Shown: positions 7,369-15,762, numbered from the stretch's first letter. The stretch is DNA of 48,126 bases from Oscillospiraceae bacterium (GCA_009781695.1 WQVH01000009.1:1-48126); one strand, 5' to 3'. Numbers and translations are program-made. Notes: a model not told the origin generated them from the sequence alone.

Positions 7369-7916
7369 CGGATGATTCTCCTTTCGTTCAAGCGGAGCAA
7401 GTCAACTGCATGTTGTGTTCCAAAGAAAAATTGCCACGGCAAGCTATCCGGTTCAATAAGTGTAATGAGTGCGTCAATGGATTTGTCCGTCATGATTTGC
7501 CCTTTTGTTAACGGCATAACGGTCTGTATCGCTGCACGAGTATTATCGTTTGCCGTTGGGCCGATTACGATATCATGTTTGTGTTCTTGAACTTTGCTTT
7601 TGTTCTCACGGTTGAGCACTATAAATCGCATCCATTCTCTGTCGGCGGTGGCAAATTCTTTTACGTTAAGTGTTGCCAAGGTATCAACATCGAAGTCGTA
7701 TATGTAAAGCCAAGGTGTGACACATTTTTCTAACCCTCGTAATGCAAAGCGTTCTTCTTCAATGAATTTATTCCGAACTGCAAGTCGCTCAGCGTGACGA
7801 ATATTGCGAGATGTATAAAACCCACGCCCAAAATCTTTGTTGCCTTTTCCTTTAGACACATCGATTTTTTCGAATTCATAGATCGTGCCGTGATAAAGTG
7901 TAATGATATTTGCCAT
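7365..7916 (-). CDS. DUF3990 protein, ADP-ribosyltransferase-like toxin
   Basis: This 183-aa protein has the signatures of DUF3990: LYHGT (7-11), DFGRGFYTS (28-36), a central REWMRFIV (93-100) and a final WQFFFGTQHAVDLL (161-174). The arrangement (H-G-T, then G-x-G-F-Y-T-S, then a Q/E-containing strand) is that of diverged ADP-ribosyltransferases, so modification of a host target using NAD is a reasonable guess. ATG overlaps the stop of the upstream kinase as TAATG, and its own stop overlaps the next small gene. It is therefore inserted in an operon with tight coupling on both sides. The target is unknown. Confidence 0.8.
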   Translation of the reverse strand: MANIITLYHGTIYEFEKIDVSKGKGNKDFGRGFYTSRNIRHAERLAVRNKFIEEERFALRGLEKCVTPWLYIYDFDVDTLATLNVKEFATADREWMRFIVLNRENKSKVQEHKHDIVIGPTANDNTRAAIQTVMPLTKGQIMTDKSIDALITLIEPDSLPWQFFFGTQHAVDLLRLNERRIIR

Positions 7917-8776
7917 TATTGATTCCTCCTCGGCACAAATCCCTCAAAGACTGTTTCATATTCATCGGATATGACCCAAATTTTCCCATTGTATTTACCC
8001 ATGATATCTCGGCAGATAGACAGTCCCATACCTTCGCCGCCCCGAACTCTGGTCGTAAAACCGGTTTCAAAAATCTGATCCCACCGCTCTTGGGGTATGA
8101 TCGGGCCATTATTAGAAATCTTGAATTTAAAACTGTGGATGTCTTCGAACAACTCAATAATCAGCAAGCGCTCTTTGTCAGAACAGATTTCCGACAGCGC
8201 ATTGATGGAATTGTCTATAATATTGCCGAATAACTTGCACAACTCCCAGTCCGGAACAGGCATTTCCGAAAGGGTGGAACTTATTTCTATAGACACATCG
8301 ATGCCCTTTTTTTCTGCCGCTTGCCGCTTGGCTTCCAAAATCGCATTGACCGCCGGAATAGATGTCCGAAGCGAACTGCTGACTTTTTCAATCGCATCAT
8401 ATACTTTGTCTATGTACGCATTGGCTTCCGTATGCTCATTTAATTCGATGAGGCTGTGGACGACTTGCAGGTGATTGAGAAAGTCGTGACGCTGCGCACG
8501 CATGGTATTGTTGAGCTTGTTGAGGTCATCTAACGACTGCTCTGTTTGTCTGAGCCTGAGATTGTGCGATGCCATCGGACGCAGGAGCATGACCGTGATC
8601 ACTGCGCTGCAAAAGGCAAGTAGGGAGATCACAGGCAGGGACAAGCGCTCCGGTTCGAAGGCCATTTCGGCGCTGACGGTGAAAATATATACCGTTATGG
8701 AGATGACCAATATGGCGAGCAAAACATTGACAATAGCCATCAAAACGAGCGCCTTGTGTATGTTGAACTTTCTCAT
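7916..8776 (-). CDS. GHKL (Spo0B-type) sensor histidine kinase
   Basis: Two membrane helices (about residues 9-33 and 46-66) precede a Spo0B-like dimerisation helix with RAQRHDFLNHLQ (His97) and a GHKL ATPase domain with N-box GNIIDNSINAL (184-194), a short NNG loop (222-224) and G-box GEGMGLSIC (247-255). There is no separate sensor domain, so it probably senses something in or near the membrane. Its start overlaps the glnS stop (ATGA) and its stop overlaps the toxin start (TAATG). The best candidate partner is the LytTR regulator at 4097-4807. Membrane microdomain proteins NfeD and FloA lie between them. Confidence 0.9.
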   Translation of the reverse strand: MRKFNIHKALVLMAIVNVLLAILVISITVYIFTVSAEMAFEPERLSLPVISLLAFCSAVITVMLLRPMASHNLRLRQTEQSLDDLNKLNNTMRAQRHDFLNHLQVVHSLIELNEHTEANAYIDKVYDAIEKVSSSLRTSIPAVNAILEAKRQAAEKKGIDVSIEISSTLSEMPVPDWELCKLFGNIIDNSINALSEICSDKERLLIIELFEDIHSFKFKISNNGPIIPQERWDQIFETGFTTRVRGGEGMGLSICRDIMGKYNGKIWVISDEYETVFEGFVPRRNQ

Positions 8777-10434
8777 TTTTTAAATGAGTCTTTTAATGCA
8801 ACGGCACGATTGAATACCAGCTTGCCGGAACTCGAATCTACATGATCTACTGCAAAATAACCCAGTCTCAAAAACTGGAACTTGTCCGGGTAAGCTGCAT
8901 TTCCGAGAGACTGTTCAACCTTGCAATGTGTAAGCACTTCGAGTGAGTCGGGGTTGAGACATTCGGTAAAGTCCCTTCCGGAACCATCCGGATCGGGATC
9001 TGTAAACAGATTATCATACACCCGCACCTCAGCATCAATGGCCGTCTGCGTGTCCACCCAGTGGATGGTTCCGCGCACTTTGCGGCCATCCGGTGTGGTA
9101 CCGCCTCTAGTATCAGGGTCATACTCTGCTTTGACTAAAACCACATTGCCGCTTTCGTCCACTTCGTATCCGGTGCACTTAACAATATAGGCAGACTTGA
9201 GTCTGACCTCATTGCCGACAAACAGACGGTTATATTTTTTAGGCGGTTCGATCATAAAGTCATCGTGCTCAATCCAGAGTTCATGTGAAAAAGTGATTGC
9301 GCGTGTTCCGGCGCTTTCATCTTCGGGATTGTTTTCAATGGTAAATGTCTCAGATTTGTCTTTCGGATAGTTTGTGATCAGAAGCTTTACCGGCTTGAGT
9401 ACAGCCATCGCACGACTGGCGCAGGCATTGAGGTCTTCTCTGAGACAATGTTCGAGAAAAGCATAATCAACAGTGCTGTCTACTTTGGCCACGCCAACGC
9501 GCTCACAAAAGTTCCGGATGGCCGCAGGTGTGTAGCCCCTGCGGCGCAACCCGCAAAGTGTAGGCATTCTCGGATCGTCCCAACCTGCAACAAAGCCTTC
9601 TTCAACCAAGATGCGCAGCTTGCGCTTAGACATAACTGTATAATTTATACCCAGTCTGGCAAATTCAATTTGTCTGGGTTTTGATGGCACATCACAATGT
9701 TCAATAACCCAATCGTAGAGCGGCCTGTGATCCTCATATTCCAGTGAACATAGTGAATGCGTAATATTTTCCAGTGCGTCCTGTATCGGATGCGCCAAGT
9801 CGTACATGGGATAGATACACCATTTGTCCTCTTGGCGATGGTGGTGCGCATATCGGATGCGATATAAGACCGGGTCACGCATATTCAGATTGCCGCTCTC
9901 TAGGTCGATTCTTGCTCTGAGCGTCATTGAACCTTCCGGAAACTCCCTGTTTTTCATGCGCTCAAATAAATCAAGGCTCTCCTCAATCGGGCGATCTCTA
10001 TATGGGGAAGTTGCGGGTGTAGTGAAATCACCGCGCCTTTGCTTGAACTCTTCGGGTGAAAGTTCACAAACATATGCAAGTCCTTTTTTTATAAGGCCGA
10101 CTGTGAGGTCATAGGTTTTGTCAAAATAATCGCTGCCGTAATAGAATCTGTCATCCCACGAAAACCCAAGCCACTGAATGTCTTCTTTGATGGCATCGAC
10201 AAATTCTTCGTCCTCTTTGACCGGGTTCGTGTCGTCCATTCTTAGGTTACAAAGGCCGCCGTATTTTTCTGCTGTGCCGAAGTCGATAACCAGGGCTTTG
10301 CAATGGCCGATGTGCAGGTATCCGTTGGGCTCGGGAGGGAAGCGGGTATGTACGGTGCGTCCTGCAAACTGACCACCTGTGGCGAGGTCTTCTTCTACGA
10401 ATGTATGAATGAAATTCTTTGATAGTTCTTCCAT
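8773..10434 (-). CDS. glnS: Glutaminyl-tRNA synthetase
   Basis: This enzyme charges tRNA-Gln directly with glutamine. It is a class I synthetase: PPEPNGYLHIGH (HIGH at about 41-44) and the KMSKS equivalent VMSKRK (about 267-272) are present, with the GlnRS landmarks RMDDTNP and the acceptor-binding insert, followed by the C-terminal beta-barrel anticodon domains. The length of about 553 aa matches bacterial GlnRS. An earlier in-frame ATG exists at 10479, but GGAG at 8 bases before ATG 10434 supports the shorter form. Many Firmicutes lack GlnRS and use GatCAB, so its presence fits the subset of Clostridia that acquired it. The stop overlaps the kinase start by 4 bases, an unusual coupling. Confidence 0.96.
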   Translation of the reverse strand: MEELSKNFIHTFVEEDLATGGQFAGRTVHTRFPPEPNGYLHIGHCKALVIDFGTAEKYGGLCNLRMDDTNPVKEDEEFVDAIKEDIQWLGFSWDDRFYYGSDYFDKTYDLTVGLIKKGLAYVCELSPEEFKQRRGDFTTPATSPYRDRPIEESLDLFERMKNREFPEGSMTLRARIDLESGNLNMRDPVLYRIRYAHHHRQEDKWCIYPMYDLAHPIQDALENITHSLCSLEYEDHRPLYDWVIEHCDVPSKPRQIEFARLGINYTVMSKRKLRILVEEGFVAGWDDPRMPTLCGLRRRGYTPAAIRNFCERVGVAKVDSTVDYAFLEHCLREDLNACASRAMAVLKPVKLLITNYPKDKSETFTIENNPEDESAGTRAITFSHELWIEHDDFMIEPPKKYNRLFVGNEVRLKSAYIVKCTGYEVDESGNVVLVKAEYDPDTRGGTTPDGRKVRGTIHWVDTQTAIDAEVRVYDNLFTDPDPDGSGRDFTECLNPDSLEVLTHCKVEQSLGNAAYPDKFQFLRLGYFAVDHVDSSSGKLVFNRAVALKDSFKK

Positions 10435-10507
10435 TTGATCTACTCCAAATCTTTTTTCTGCTTTCCATAGATTATACATAAATCTTGATGCTTTTACAAA
10501 TAGTTTG

Positions 10508-10516
10508 TGTTAGAAT
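10508..10516 (+). promoter_or_regulatory. Extended -10 promoter of thioredoxin gene
   Basis: TG-T-TAGAAT (10508-10516) is an extended -10 element 35 bases before the thioredoxin ATG. No good -35 stands at 17 bp. The same TGTTAGAAT occurs before the MFS gene at 12943-12951. Confidence 0.4.
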
Positions 10517-10550
10517 GGATATGCGAAAAATTTTACTTGTGAGGTGTGTT

Positions 10551-10856
10551 ATGAGTTTATTAAATCTGACAGAAGAAAACTTTGACGAAACCATCGCAAA
10601 AGGCAAGGCACTTGTGGACTTTTGGGCCAATTGGTGCGGCCCATGCAAGGCGTTGGGGCCTGTGATAGAAGAACTTGCAAAAGACGTCCACGACCGTGCA
10701 ATTGTAGCAAAAGTGGACATAGATGCGCAAAGCGCACTGGCTGTGCGCTTTAAAGTCATGAGTATTCCAACGGTGATTGTATTTGAAAATGGCGCTGAAG
10801 TAAAGCGCTTTGTCGGCATACAGCCGAAAGAAACGTATCTTTCAGAACTTACTTAA
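10551..10856 (+). CDS. trxA: Thioredoxin
   Basis: This is a 101-aa thioredoxin with the full active site FWANWCGPCKALGP (Cys29 and Cys32) and the cis-proline loop SIPTVIVFENG. It reduces protein disulfides in the cytoplasm. The frame is open from 10485, but GAGGTG 5 bases before ATG 10551 and family length fix the start. It is the only plus-strand gene in this stretch and stands alone, divergent from glnS and convergent with the SLH protein gene. In a window with a candidate selenoprotein, note that this enzyme has the ordinary Cys-Cys motif. Confidence 0.95.
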   Translation: MSLLNLTEENFDETIAKGKALVDFWANWCGPCKALGPVIEELAKDVHDRAIVAKVDIDAQSALAVRFKVMSIPTVIVFENGAEVKRFVGIQPKETYLSELT

Positions 10857-10865
10857 GCAAAACAA

Positions 10866-12170
10866 TTAAAAATCTATTTCAAACATCATTTCATAGAACC
10901 GTTCCATTGTAATGAGATCACCCAGTTCCAGTTCCTTTATGAGATTGACCGGAATTGCGAGATTTATGTTCTGGCCATAAGTGAAGGAACTGGACGCAAC
11001 ACCCACAACTTGCCCAAGTATGTTCAGTACAGGACCGCCGCCGCTTCCGAATGAAATCGGTGCAGTAAACTGAATCATGTTTTCCTCCGCAAGCTCTCGG
11101 CTGGTATGTGCTACAATCCCGGCAGATATGGAATTGATCAAATTGCGCGGACTGCCGATTGCAAAAATCCTATTTCCTGTCTCAAGCAGATTAGAGTCTG
11201 CGAGTGTGAGATAGCTTCGATTGTTTGTTTCCGAACGCACTTCGATCAGTGCCAAATTAAAATCTGCATTTACCGCTCTGATTCCGGCGACTTCAAGAAT
11301 CTCTCCGCAAAACAACACAACATGAGCGTTTGCCGCCCCTTGAACTACATGCAGCGCAGTTGCTGCAAGACCATCGGAAGCGATGAAAAAACCGCTGCCT
11401 GTTCTGATTGAGCGTCCCTGTGCGTCAAATGTCTCGATCATAAAGACCGAAGCGGTGCTTTGTGCAAACAACGCTTCGACAGGGATGGCAGTGGGCAACG
11501 AAATATCCAAGCGTACCGCGGGATGGGCCAGACGCACCAGTATGGCCGCAGCCTCGGCGCGGGATATATGAGTGCCGCCTAAAAATGAGCCGAAACGATC
11601 AGAGCCTGCCAGTATCCCTGCGCGGTAAAGCGCATAGACAGCGGCTCCTCCGGGTGTATCCGAAGCGACATCACGGATACCAAAATCGGGGATATCATTG
11701 ATTGTGGTAAAAGTATAGTCCGGCAGTGCATTGTGCATAATGCCTGCAAATTCGGTGCGTGTAACCGGGGCTGAGAAGTTGCCCGGAGCATCAATGATCC
11801 CACGCGATAGGGCATATTGTACATAGACTGTATAAAACGGCACAGATGCATCGAAGTCAGCTTGACCTGTGTGATAAATGCGCGAAAGTCGTGCAGCCAG
11901 CACAACAGTCTCACCCATGGTGAGCAGTCCGTAAGGATCAAATGTATGTTCGCTCCTGCCCAAAATCAAGCCAAAGCTTACCGCATCACACAGATATGGT
12001 GCATACCACCTATCGGCATTGACATCATGAAACTGTCCGGCGGCAAAGCCATCAGCAGGTACAAAATGATCAAAACCGGGCTGAGCGGCAAGCGCCCTGA
12101 AAGGTAACAAAGCCAAAAGTGCGCACGCAATGAAGAACGTCAGTGTTCTTTTAAGAGATGTTTTTATCAT
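10866..12170 (-). CDS. SLH-domain protein with inactive-looking trypsin-like (HtrA-type) domain
   Basis: The order is: signal peptide (1-29, ending RALAA), two to three S-layer homology modules (about 45-215, with DVNADRWYAPYL and ISRAEAAAILVRLA), and a chymotrypsin-fold domain related to HtrA/DegP (about 235-410). SLH modules bind cell-wall polymers, so the protein should sit on the wall. In the protease domain, His274 (ATALHVV) and Asp303 (NADFNLALI) are in place, but the nucleophile motif reads GSGGGP (375-380) instead of GNSGGP. Codon 377 is GGC (Gly), and the only Ser is one position early. It is therefore probably a pseudoprotease or an altered catalyst. There is no PDZ domain. It is coupled to the upstream kinase-like gene by an ATGA overlap. 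Confidence 0.88.
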   Translation of the reverse strand: MIKTSLKRTLTFFIACALLALLPFRALAAQPGFDHFVPADGFAAGQFHDVNADRWYAPYLCDAVSFGLILGRSEHTFDPYGLLTMGETVVLAARLSRIYHTGQADFDASVPFYTVYVQYALSRGIIDAPGNFSAPVTRTEFAGIMHNALPDYTFTTINDIPDFGIRDVASDTPGGAAVYALYRAGILAGSDRFGSFLGGTHISRAEAAAILVRLAHPAVRLDISLPTAIPVEALFAQSTASVFMIETFDAQGRSIRTGSGFFIASDGLAATALHVVQGAANAHVVLFCGEILEVAGIRAVNADFNLALIEVRSETNNRSYLTLADSNLLETGNRIFAIGSPRNLINSISAGIVAHTSRELAEENMIQFTAPISFGSGGGPVLNILGQVVGVASSSFTYGQNINLAIPVNLIKELELGDLITMERFYEMMFEIDF

Positions 12171-12790
12171 TTGATATCTTTCTTTTCACGAAGCATCGTC
12201 TTTATAATGGAGACAGCACCGTCAATGCCTGTGAAAGATGTATTGATAACCAAGTCAAAATTGTCAAGGTTAGCCCAACGTCTGTTGGTATAGTATTTGT
12301 AGTAATTATTTCTGCTTTTGTCGATCTTCTTTAGCTTCTCCGCCGCTTTTTCGGGAGATAATTCGTAGTGCTCCACGGCATAGCTGATTCTGTCTTTTGG
12401 ATCACCGCGCAGCATGACTTTGATCAAAGCGGGATTGTCGCGAAGTACAAAATCTGCACAACGTCCAACGATCACGCAACTGCCTTTTTCTGCAAGCTCC
12501 TTGATGACCTCTGCTTGTGCGAGAAATAATTTGTCAGTGACCGGAATGTCATAAAAGGATATAGAATCATAGCTTGAATACGCCGAATAATTGAGGTTGT
12601 GCAAGAAAGTATTGGGAAGGTTCTCTGCGCTCTTTGCGATAAATTCTTCGGATAGGCCGCTTTTTTGTGCGGTGAGCGTTCTGATTTCATCGTCATAAAA
12701 AGGTATTTCCAAATCTTGAGCAAGTTTTTTGCCGACGATTCTGCCGCCGCTGCCATATTCACGGCTAATGGTCAAAAGAAATTTTTCCAT
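12167..12790 (-). CDS. Cytidylate kinase-like family protein
   Basis: This 207-aa nucleoside monophosphate kinase-like protein has a P-loop variant ISREYGSGGRIVGKKLA (8-24) and the CVIVGRCADFVLRDNP segment near residue 104, both typical of the cytidylate-kinase-like family (AAK6/Cmk2) common in Clostridia. This family is distinct from the housekeeping Cmk, and the true substrate is usually unknown. A purine-rich GGGGGG stands before ATG 12790. Its stop overlaps the start of the SLH protein gene, so both are expressed together; no functional link is obvious. Confidence 0.85.
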   Translation of the reverse strand: MEKFLLTISREYGSGGRIVGKKLAQDLEIPFYDDEIRTLTAQKSGLSEEFIAKSAENLPNTFLHNLNYSAYSSYDSISFYDIPVTDKLFLAQAEVIKELAEKGSCVIVGRCADFVLRDNPALIKVMLRGDPKDRISYAVEHYELSPEKAAEKLKKIDKSRNNYYKYYTNRRWANLDNFDLVINTSFTGIDGAVSIIKTMLREKKDIK

Positions 12791-12867
12791 GATTAGCCCC
12801 CCTTACTGCTTTTAGCATCTATATAGTACCATAAAGCGGATAAGGTTTCAAATAAAAATGAGTCGTA

Positions 12868-12951
12868 TACAAATTTGTACAATAGGAGTAACATAGGAGT
12901 CGTTACCGCTTATAAATAAACATAGCTTTCGTATTTGCCATATGTTAGAAT
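12868..12951 (+). promoter_or_regulatory. Palindrome and extended -10 element upstream of MFS gene
   Basis: A perfect 12-bp palindrome TACAAATTTGTA (12868-12879) lies 134 bp before the MFS start, and TG-T-TAGAAT (12943-12951) forms an extended -10 element 62 bp before it. The palindrome could bind a dimeric repressor or activator for the transporter; that is inference. Confidence 0.35.
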
Positions 12952-13013
12952 GTGAATCGAAATAAAAACCAGCTGGATGGTGCAAAAATTTTGAGGAGAT
13001 ATGGAGATACAAT

Positions 13014-14228
13014 ATGAGTGAGATTCGCATAGGCAAGTGGACTATTTCAAGAGACTTTTTCCTGTTTCTTTTAGCAAGTGCGTTGCTGGGTGTCTCTATT
13101 GCTGTTGAAAGCACTTCATTTGCAAACCGTCTGGCAGAGGATTTAGGATTTACGACGCTTCAAAGAACCGCTTTGGAATTCCCGCGAGAACTTCCGGGGT
13201 TACTTGTATTTTTCATTATTGGGGCGCTTGCTTTTCTGGGGGATATACGCACGGCTGCTGTGGCGAATATCTTCGGGGGTATCGGTCTGTTCGCGTTTGG
13301 TTTGGTTCCGTCAGGATTTTGGCCTGTTGTGGTTACGATGATGATATTCAGTATGGGACAGCATATTTATCTGCCGCTCTCCGGCTCTATAGCCATGACA
13401 TTTGCCACTGAGAAAAACCTCGGACGCAGGCTCGGCGAGATACAGAGTGTGAGTACCATTGTCATGATTCTTGCATCTGTGGCGCTGTATATTATGTATG
13501 AGTTTTTTGAAGTGCCTTTTAGTGTGGCGTTTACCCTCGGTGCAATTTCTATGGTTTTGGCCGGTTGCGTTTTCTTTTTCATGAGTCCGGGGCCAAAGAA
13601 AACCAAAAAAGAGAGATTTATCATCAAGAAGAAGTACAGACATTTTTATTTTCTGGCGATATTTTTTGGCGCACGCAGACAGATTACATTCACTTTTGTG
13701 ACTTGGCTTATTGTGACGATCTATGGACAACCGGCCTCGACAATTGTCATTTTGTTTTTTGTTACCAATGTGATATCTGTTTTCTTTCGGCCATTGCTTG
13801 GCATTTTCATTGATAGATTGGGCGAGCGATTTGTTTTGGTGTTTGAAGGCGGTTTGCTTTTGATATCCTGTCTTGGATTTGCTTTTGCAAAAGTTTTATT
13901 TTCGCCTTCCGTTGCGCTGATCATCGTTTCGGTATGTTTTGTTATTGATAATCTTTTTTCAATCGGTGCGCAAATGGCGCGGACGACTTATGTACGTAAG
14001 CTTGCTGATGATCAAAATGAAGTGTCGGGTACATTGTCGTTTAGTATCTCGCTGGATCATATTTTTACTATGTCTATGCCGTTTTTTGTGGGTTTGCTCT
14101 GGGAGTGGAATGCTCAGACCGGGTATATCTATGTATTTTTGGTCGGGGTGGTGATTTCCATCATGTGTATGGTTCTTGCCAATGGGATTCGGATTCCGGC
14201 ACGTAAGCGTACGCAAGGTGAGATGTAA
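13014..14228 (+). CDS. Major facilitator superfamily transporter
   Basis: This 404-aa integral membrane protein has about 12 hydrophobic segments split by a basic central loop (GPKKTKKERFIIKKKYR, about residues 193-209), the layout of MFS carriers. The N-half contains an ESTSFANRLAEDLG loop and the segment GDIRTAAVANIFGGIG, which resembles the MFS loop 2-3 region. GAGGAG and GGAG lie before ATG 13014. It appears monocistronic. Substrate cannot be told from sequence; an efflux or sugar/organic solute role is equally possible. The next operon starts 140 bp downstream with its own regulated promoter. Confidence 0.85.
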   Translation: MSEIRIGKWTISRDFFLFLLASALLGVSIAVESTSFANRLAEDLGFTTLQRTALEFPRELPGLLVFFIIGALAFLGDIRTAAVANIFGGIGLFAFGLVPSGFWPVVVTMMIFSMGQHIYLPLSGSIAMTFATEKNLGRRLGEIQSVSTIVMILASVALYIMYEFFEVPFSVAFTLGAISMVLAGCVFFFMSPGPKKTKKERFIIKKKYRHFYFLAIFFGARRQITFTFVTWLIVTIYGQPASTIVILFFVTNVISVFFRPLLGIFIDRLGERFVLVFEGGLLLISCLGFAFAKVLFSPSVALIIVSVCFVIDNLFSIGAQMARTTYVRKLADDQNEVSGTLSFSISLDHIFTMSMPFFVGLLWEWNAQTGYIYVFLVGVVISIMCMVLANGIRIPARKRTQGEM

Positions 14229-14264
14229 CATCCAACATAAAATAGTAAATTTAAAAAATAAGTG

Positions 14265-14313
14265 TTGACACCACAGTCTATAAGTGCTAGACTGTGGTCT
14301 AAACACGTTAGAC
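14265..14313 (+). promoter_or_regulatory. Promoter with double BlaI-type operator
   Basis: TTGACA (14265-14270), a 17-bp spacer and TAGACT (14288-14293) form a near-ideal promoter. It is covered by a perfect dyad: ACCACAGTCTA (14270-14280) and TAGACTGTGGT (14288-14298) with 7 bp between. A second dyad, GTCTAA (14297-14302) and TTAGAC (14308-14313), sits immediately downstream, sharing the GTCTA/TAGAC core. Bound repressor would hide both -35 and -10, as expected for autorepression by the BlaI-family protein encoded next. Confidence 0.85.
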
Positions 14314-14369
14314 TGAAAATGCACACTGATCTTTGACCAGGATGGAGCATCGGTTTAGGGGGGGCAGAT

Positions 14370-14747
14370 GTGGGTATGAGTATCTACCTGACAGAAGCGG
14401 AAAGAAAACTTGCAGAGCTCATTTGGAAAGTGCATGTCATTGCATCGCCGGATCTGGTGTCGCTTGCGGAGCAAGAACTGGGATGGAAAAAATCGACAAC
14501 GTACACAGTCTTAAAAAAGCTGTGCGACAAAGGCGTATTCAAAAATGAAAATGCGAATGTGTCGGTTTTGCTCACCAGCGAAGAGCAAATGACACGCCAG
14601 AGCCAACGCTACGTTGAGGACACATTCGGTGGGTCACTGCCCAATTTTATCGCAGCATTTGTTGGCGGAGGAAAGCTTACGGCAGAAAAAGCATCAGAGC
14701 TAAGACGGCTTATTGATGCGCTGGATGAGGGCGATTTAAATGAATAA
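14370..14747 (+). CDS. BlaI/MecI/CopY family repressor
   Basis: This is a winged-helix repressor of about 125 aa. The N-terminal half (LTEAERKLAELIWK, then WKKSTTYTVLKKLCDKGVF) has the characteristic recognition helix of BlaI/MecI, and the C-terminal helices (about 75-125) would dimerise. In this family the M56 partner protease triggers cleavage of the repressor. The start is GTG 14370, seven bases after a G-rich ribosome binding site; ATG 14376 is an alternative. It overlaps the M56 gene by 8 bases. It probably represses its own operon through the dyads at 14270-14313. Confidence 0.93.
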   Translation: MGMSIYLTEAERKLAELIWKVHVIASPDLVSLAEQELGWKKSTTYTVLKKLCDKGVFKNENANVSVLLTSEEQMTRQSQRYVEDTFGGSLPNFIAAFVGGGKLTAEKASELRRLIDALDEGDLNE

Positions 14748-15729
14748 TATACTGATTACGATTTTAAATATGAGCTTGACCGGAGTGTTTGTGATAACAG
14801 TAATATGTGCTGCCCGATTTGCTTTGAAGAAATTTCCGAAGATTATTTCATACTGCTTGTGGGGCGTGGTGGGTTTTCGGCTTGTTTTTCCATTTTCAAT
14901 TGAAAGTGCATGGAGTTTGATACCGTTTAATGCACAGATCATATCGTCGGATATGGCCATGTCGCAGGCATTGCAAGGAGTGCCGCTTGTGGGCGGTGCG
15001 GTCTATGGAGATCCGGTTCAACTATGGATCACTATTGGTCTGTCGGTATGGCTCTTAGGCGTCGCAGTCATGCTCCTTTATGGTGTGCTATCATATGTGA
15101 TTCTGAGGAGAAAATTAAAAGGTGCCGTTCATGCAGGGACAAATATATATGAGGCACAAATGATCAAAACGCCATTTGTATTTGGTATTTTTTCTCCGAA
15201 GATTTTTTTGCCGGACAATTTAACGGCGGGGGAGCGCAAATATATTGTGCTCCACGAGCAAACACATATCAAAAGACGTGACCATGTCATAAAGTGTGCA
15301 GCATATTTGATACTGTGTGTCCATTGGTTTAATCCGTTGGTTTGGTTGGCCTTTGTGCTTATGAGCATGGATATGGAAATGTCATGTGATGAAAGTGTAT
15401 TAAAAGAATTAGGTGGTGAGCCGAAGCGGGAATATTCTATGGTCTTGTTGTCACTTGCCAGTGAGCGGCGTGTGATCAATGGAGGCATTCCGGCGTTTGG
15501 TGATGGGAATATTAAGGCGAGGATAAGCAATGTACTTAGGCTAAAAAAGCAATCGCGTGCAGTTTCCTGTGTGCTCATGGCACTCGTAGTGGCGCTGAGT
15601 TTGGGATTGGCTGTCAATAGCATTGCAGTTGGATATATCAGCTCGGAGTTCGGACAGTATGATGATGCAGGTGGGATGCCAACGGATGCTTCCGATTTTG
15701 TTTTTGAGCGATGGCAATGTTGTGATTAG
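14740..15729 (+). CDS. M56 family (BlaR1/MecR1-like) membrane metallopeptidase
   Basis: This 329-aa protein has four membrane segments (about residues 5-25, 36-52, 97-121 and 274-296) and a gluzincin active site, HEQTH (172-176), with a downstream glutamate in DMEMSCDESV. In BlaR1 systems such proteases destroy the BlaI repressor after a signal. Here the protein ends soon after the last helix with a short tail, without the penicillin-binding sensor domain, so it must sense something else or through a partner. The lipoprotein gene that follows 33 bp downstream may be the effector or the sensor. It overlaps the repressor gene by 8 bases. Confidence 0.9.
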   Translation: MNNILITILNMSLTGVFVITVICAARFALKKFPKIISYCLWGVVGFRLVFPFSIESAWSLIPFNAQIISSDMAMSQALQGVPLVGGAVYGDPVQLWITIGLSVWLLGVAVMLLYGVLSYVILRRKLKGAVHAGTNIYEAQMIKTPFVFGIFSPKIFLPDNLTAGERKYIVLHEQTHIKRRDHVIKCAAYLILCVHWFNPLVWLAFVLMSMDMEMSCDESVLKELGGEPKREYSMVLLSLASERRVINGGIPAFGDGNIKARISNVLRLKKQSRAVSCVLMALVVALSLGLAVNSIAVGYISSEFGQYDDAGGMPTDASDFVFERWQCCD

Positions 15730-15762
15730 ATATAGAACAATAAGAAAGAGAGGGAAGTCGTT

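Noticed and set aside
10434-10479. Longer N-terminus of glutaminyl-tRNA synthetase
   Set aside because: The ATG at 10479 has no ribosome binding site, while GGAG precedes ATG 10434, which gives the family length.
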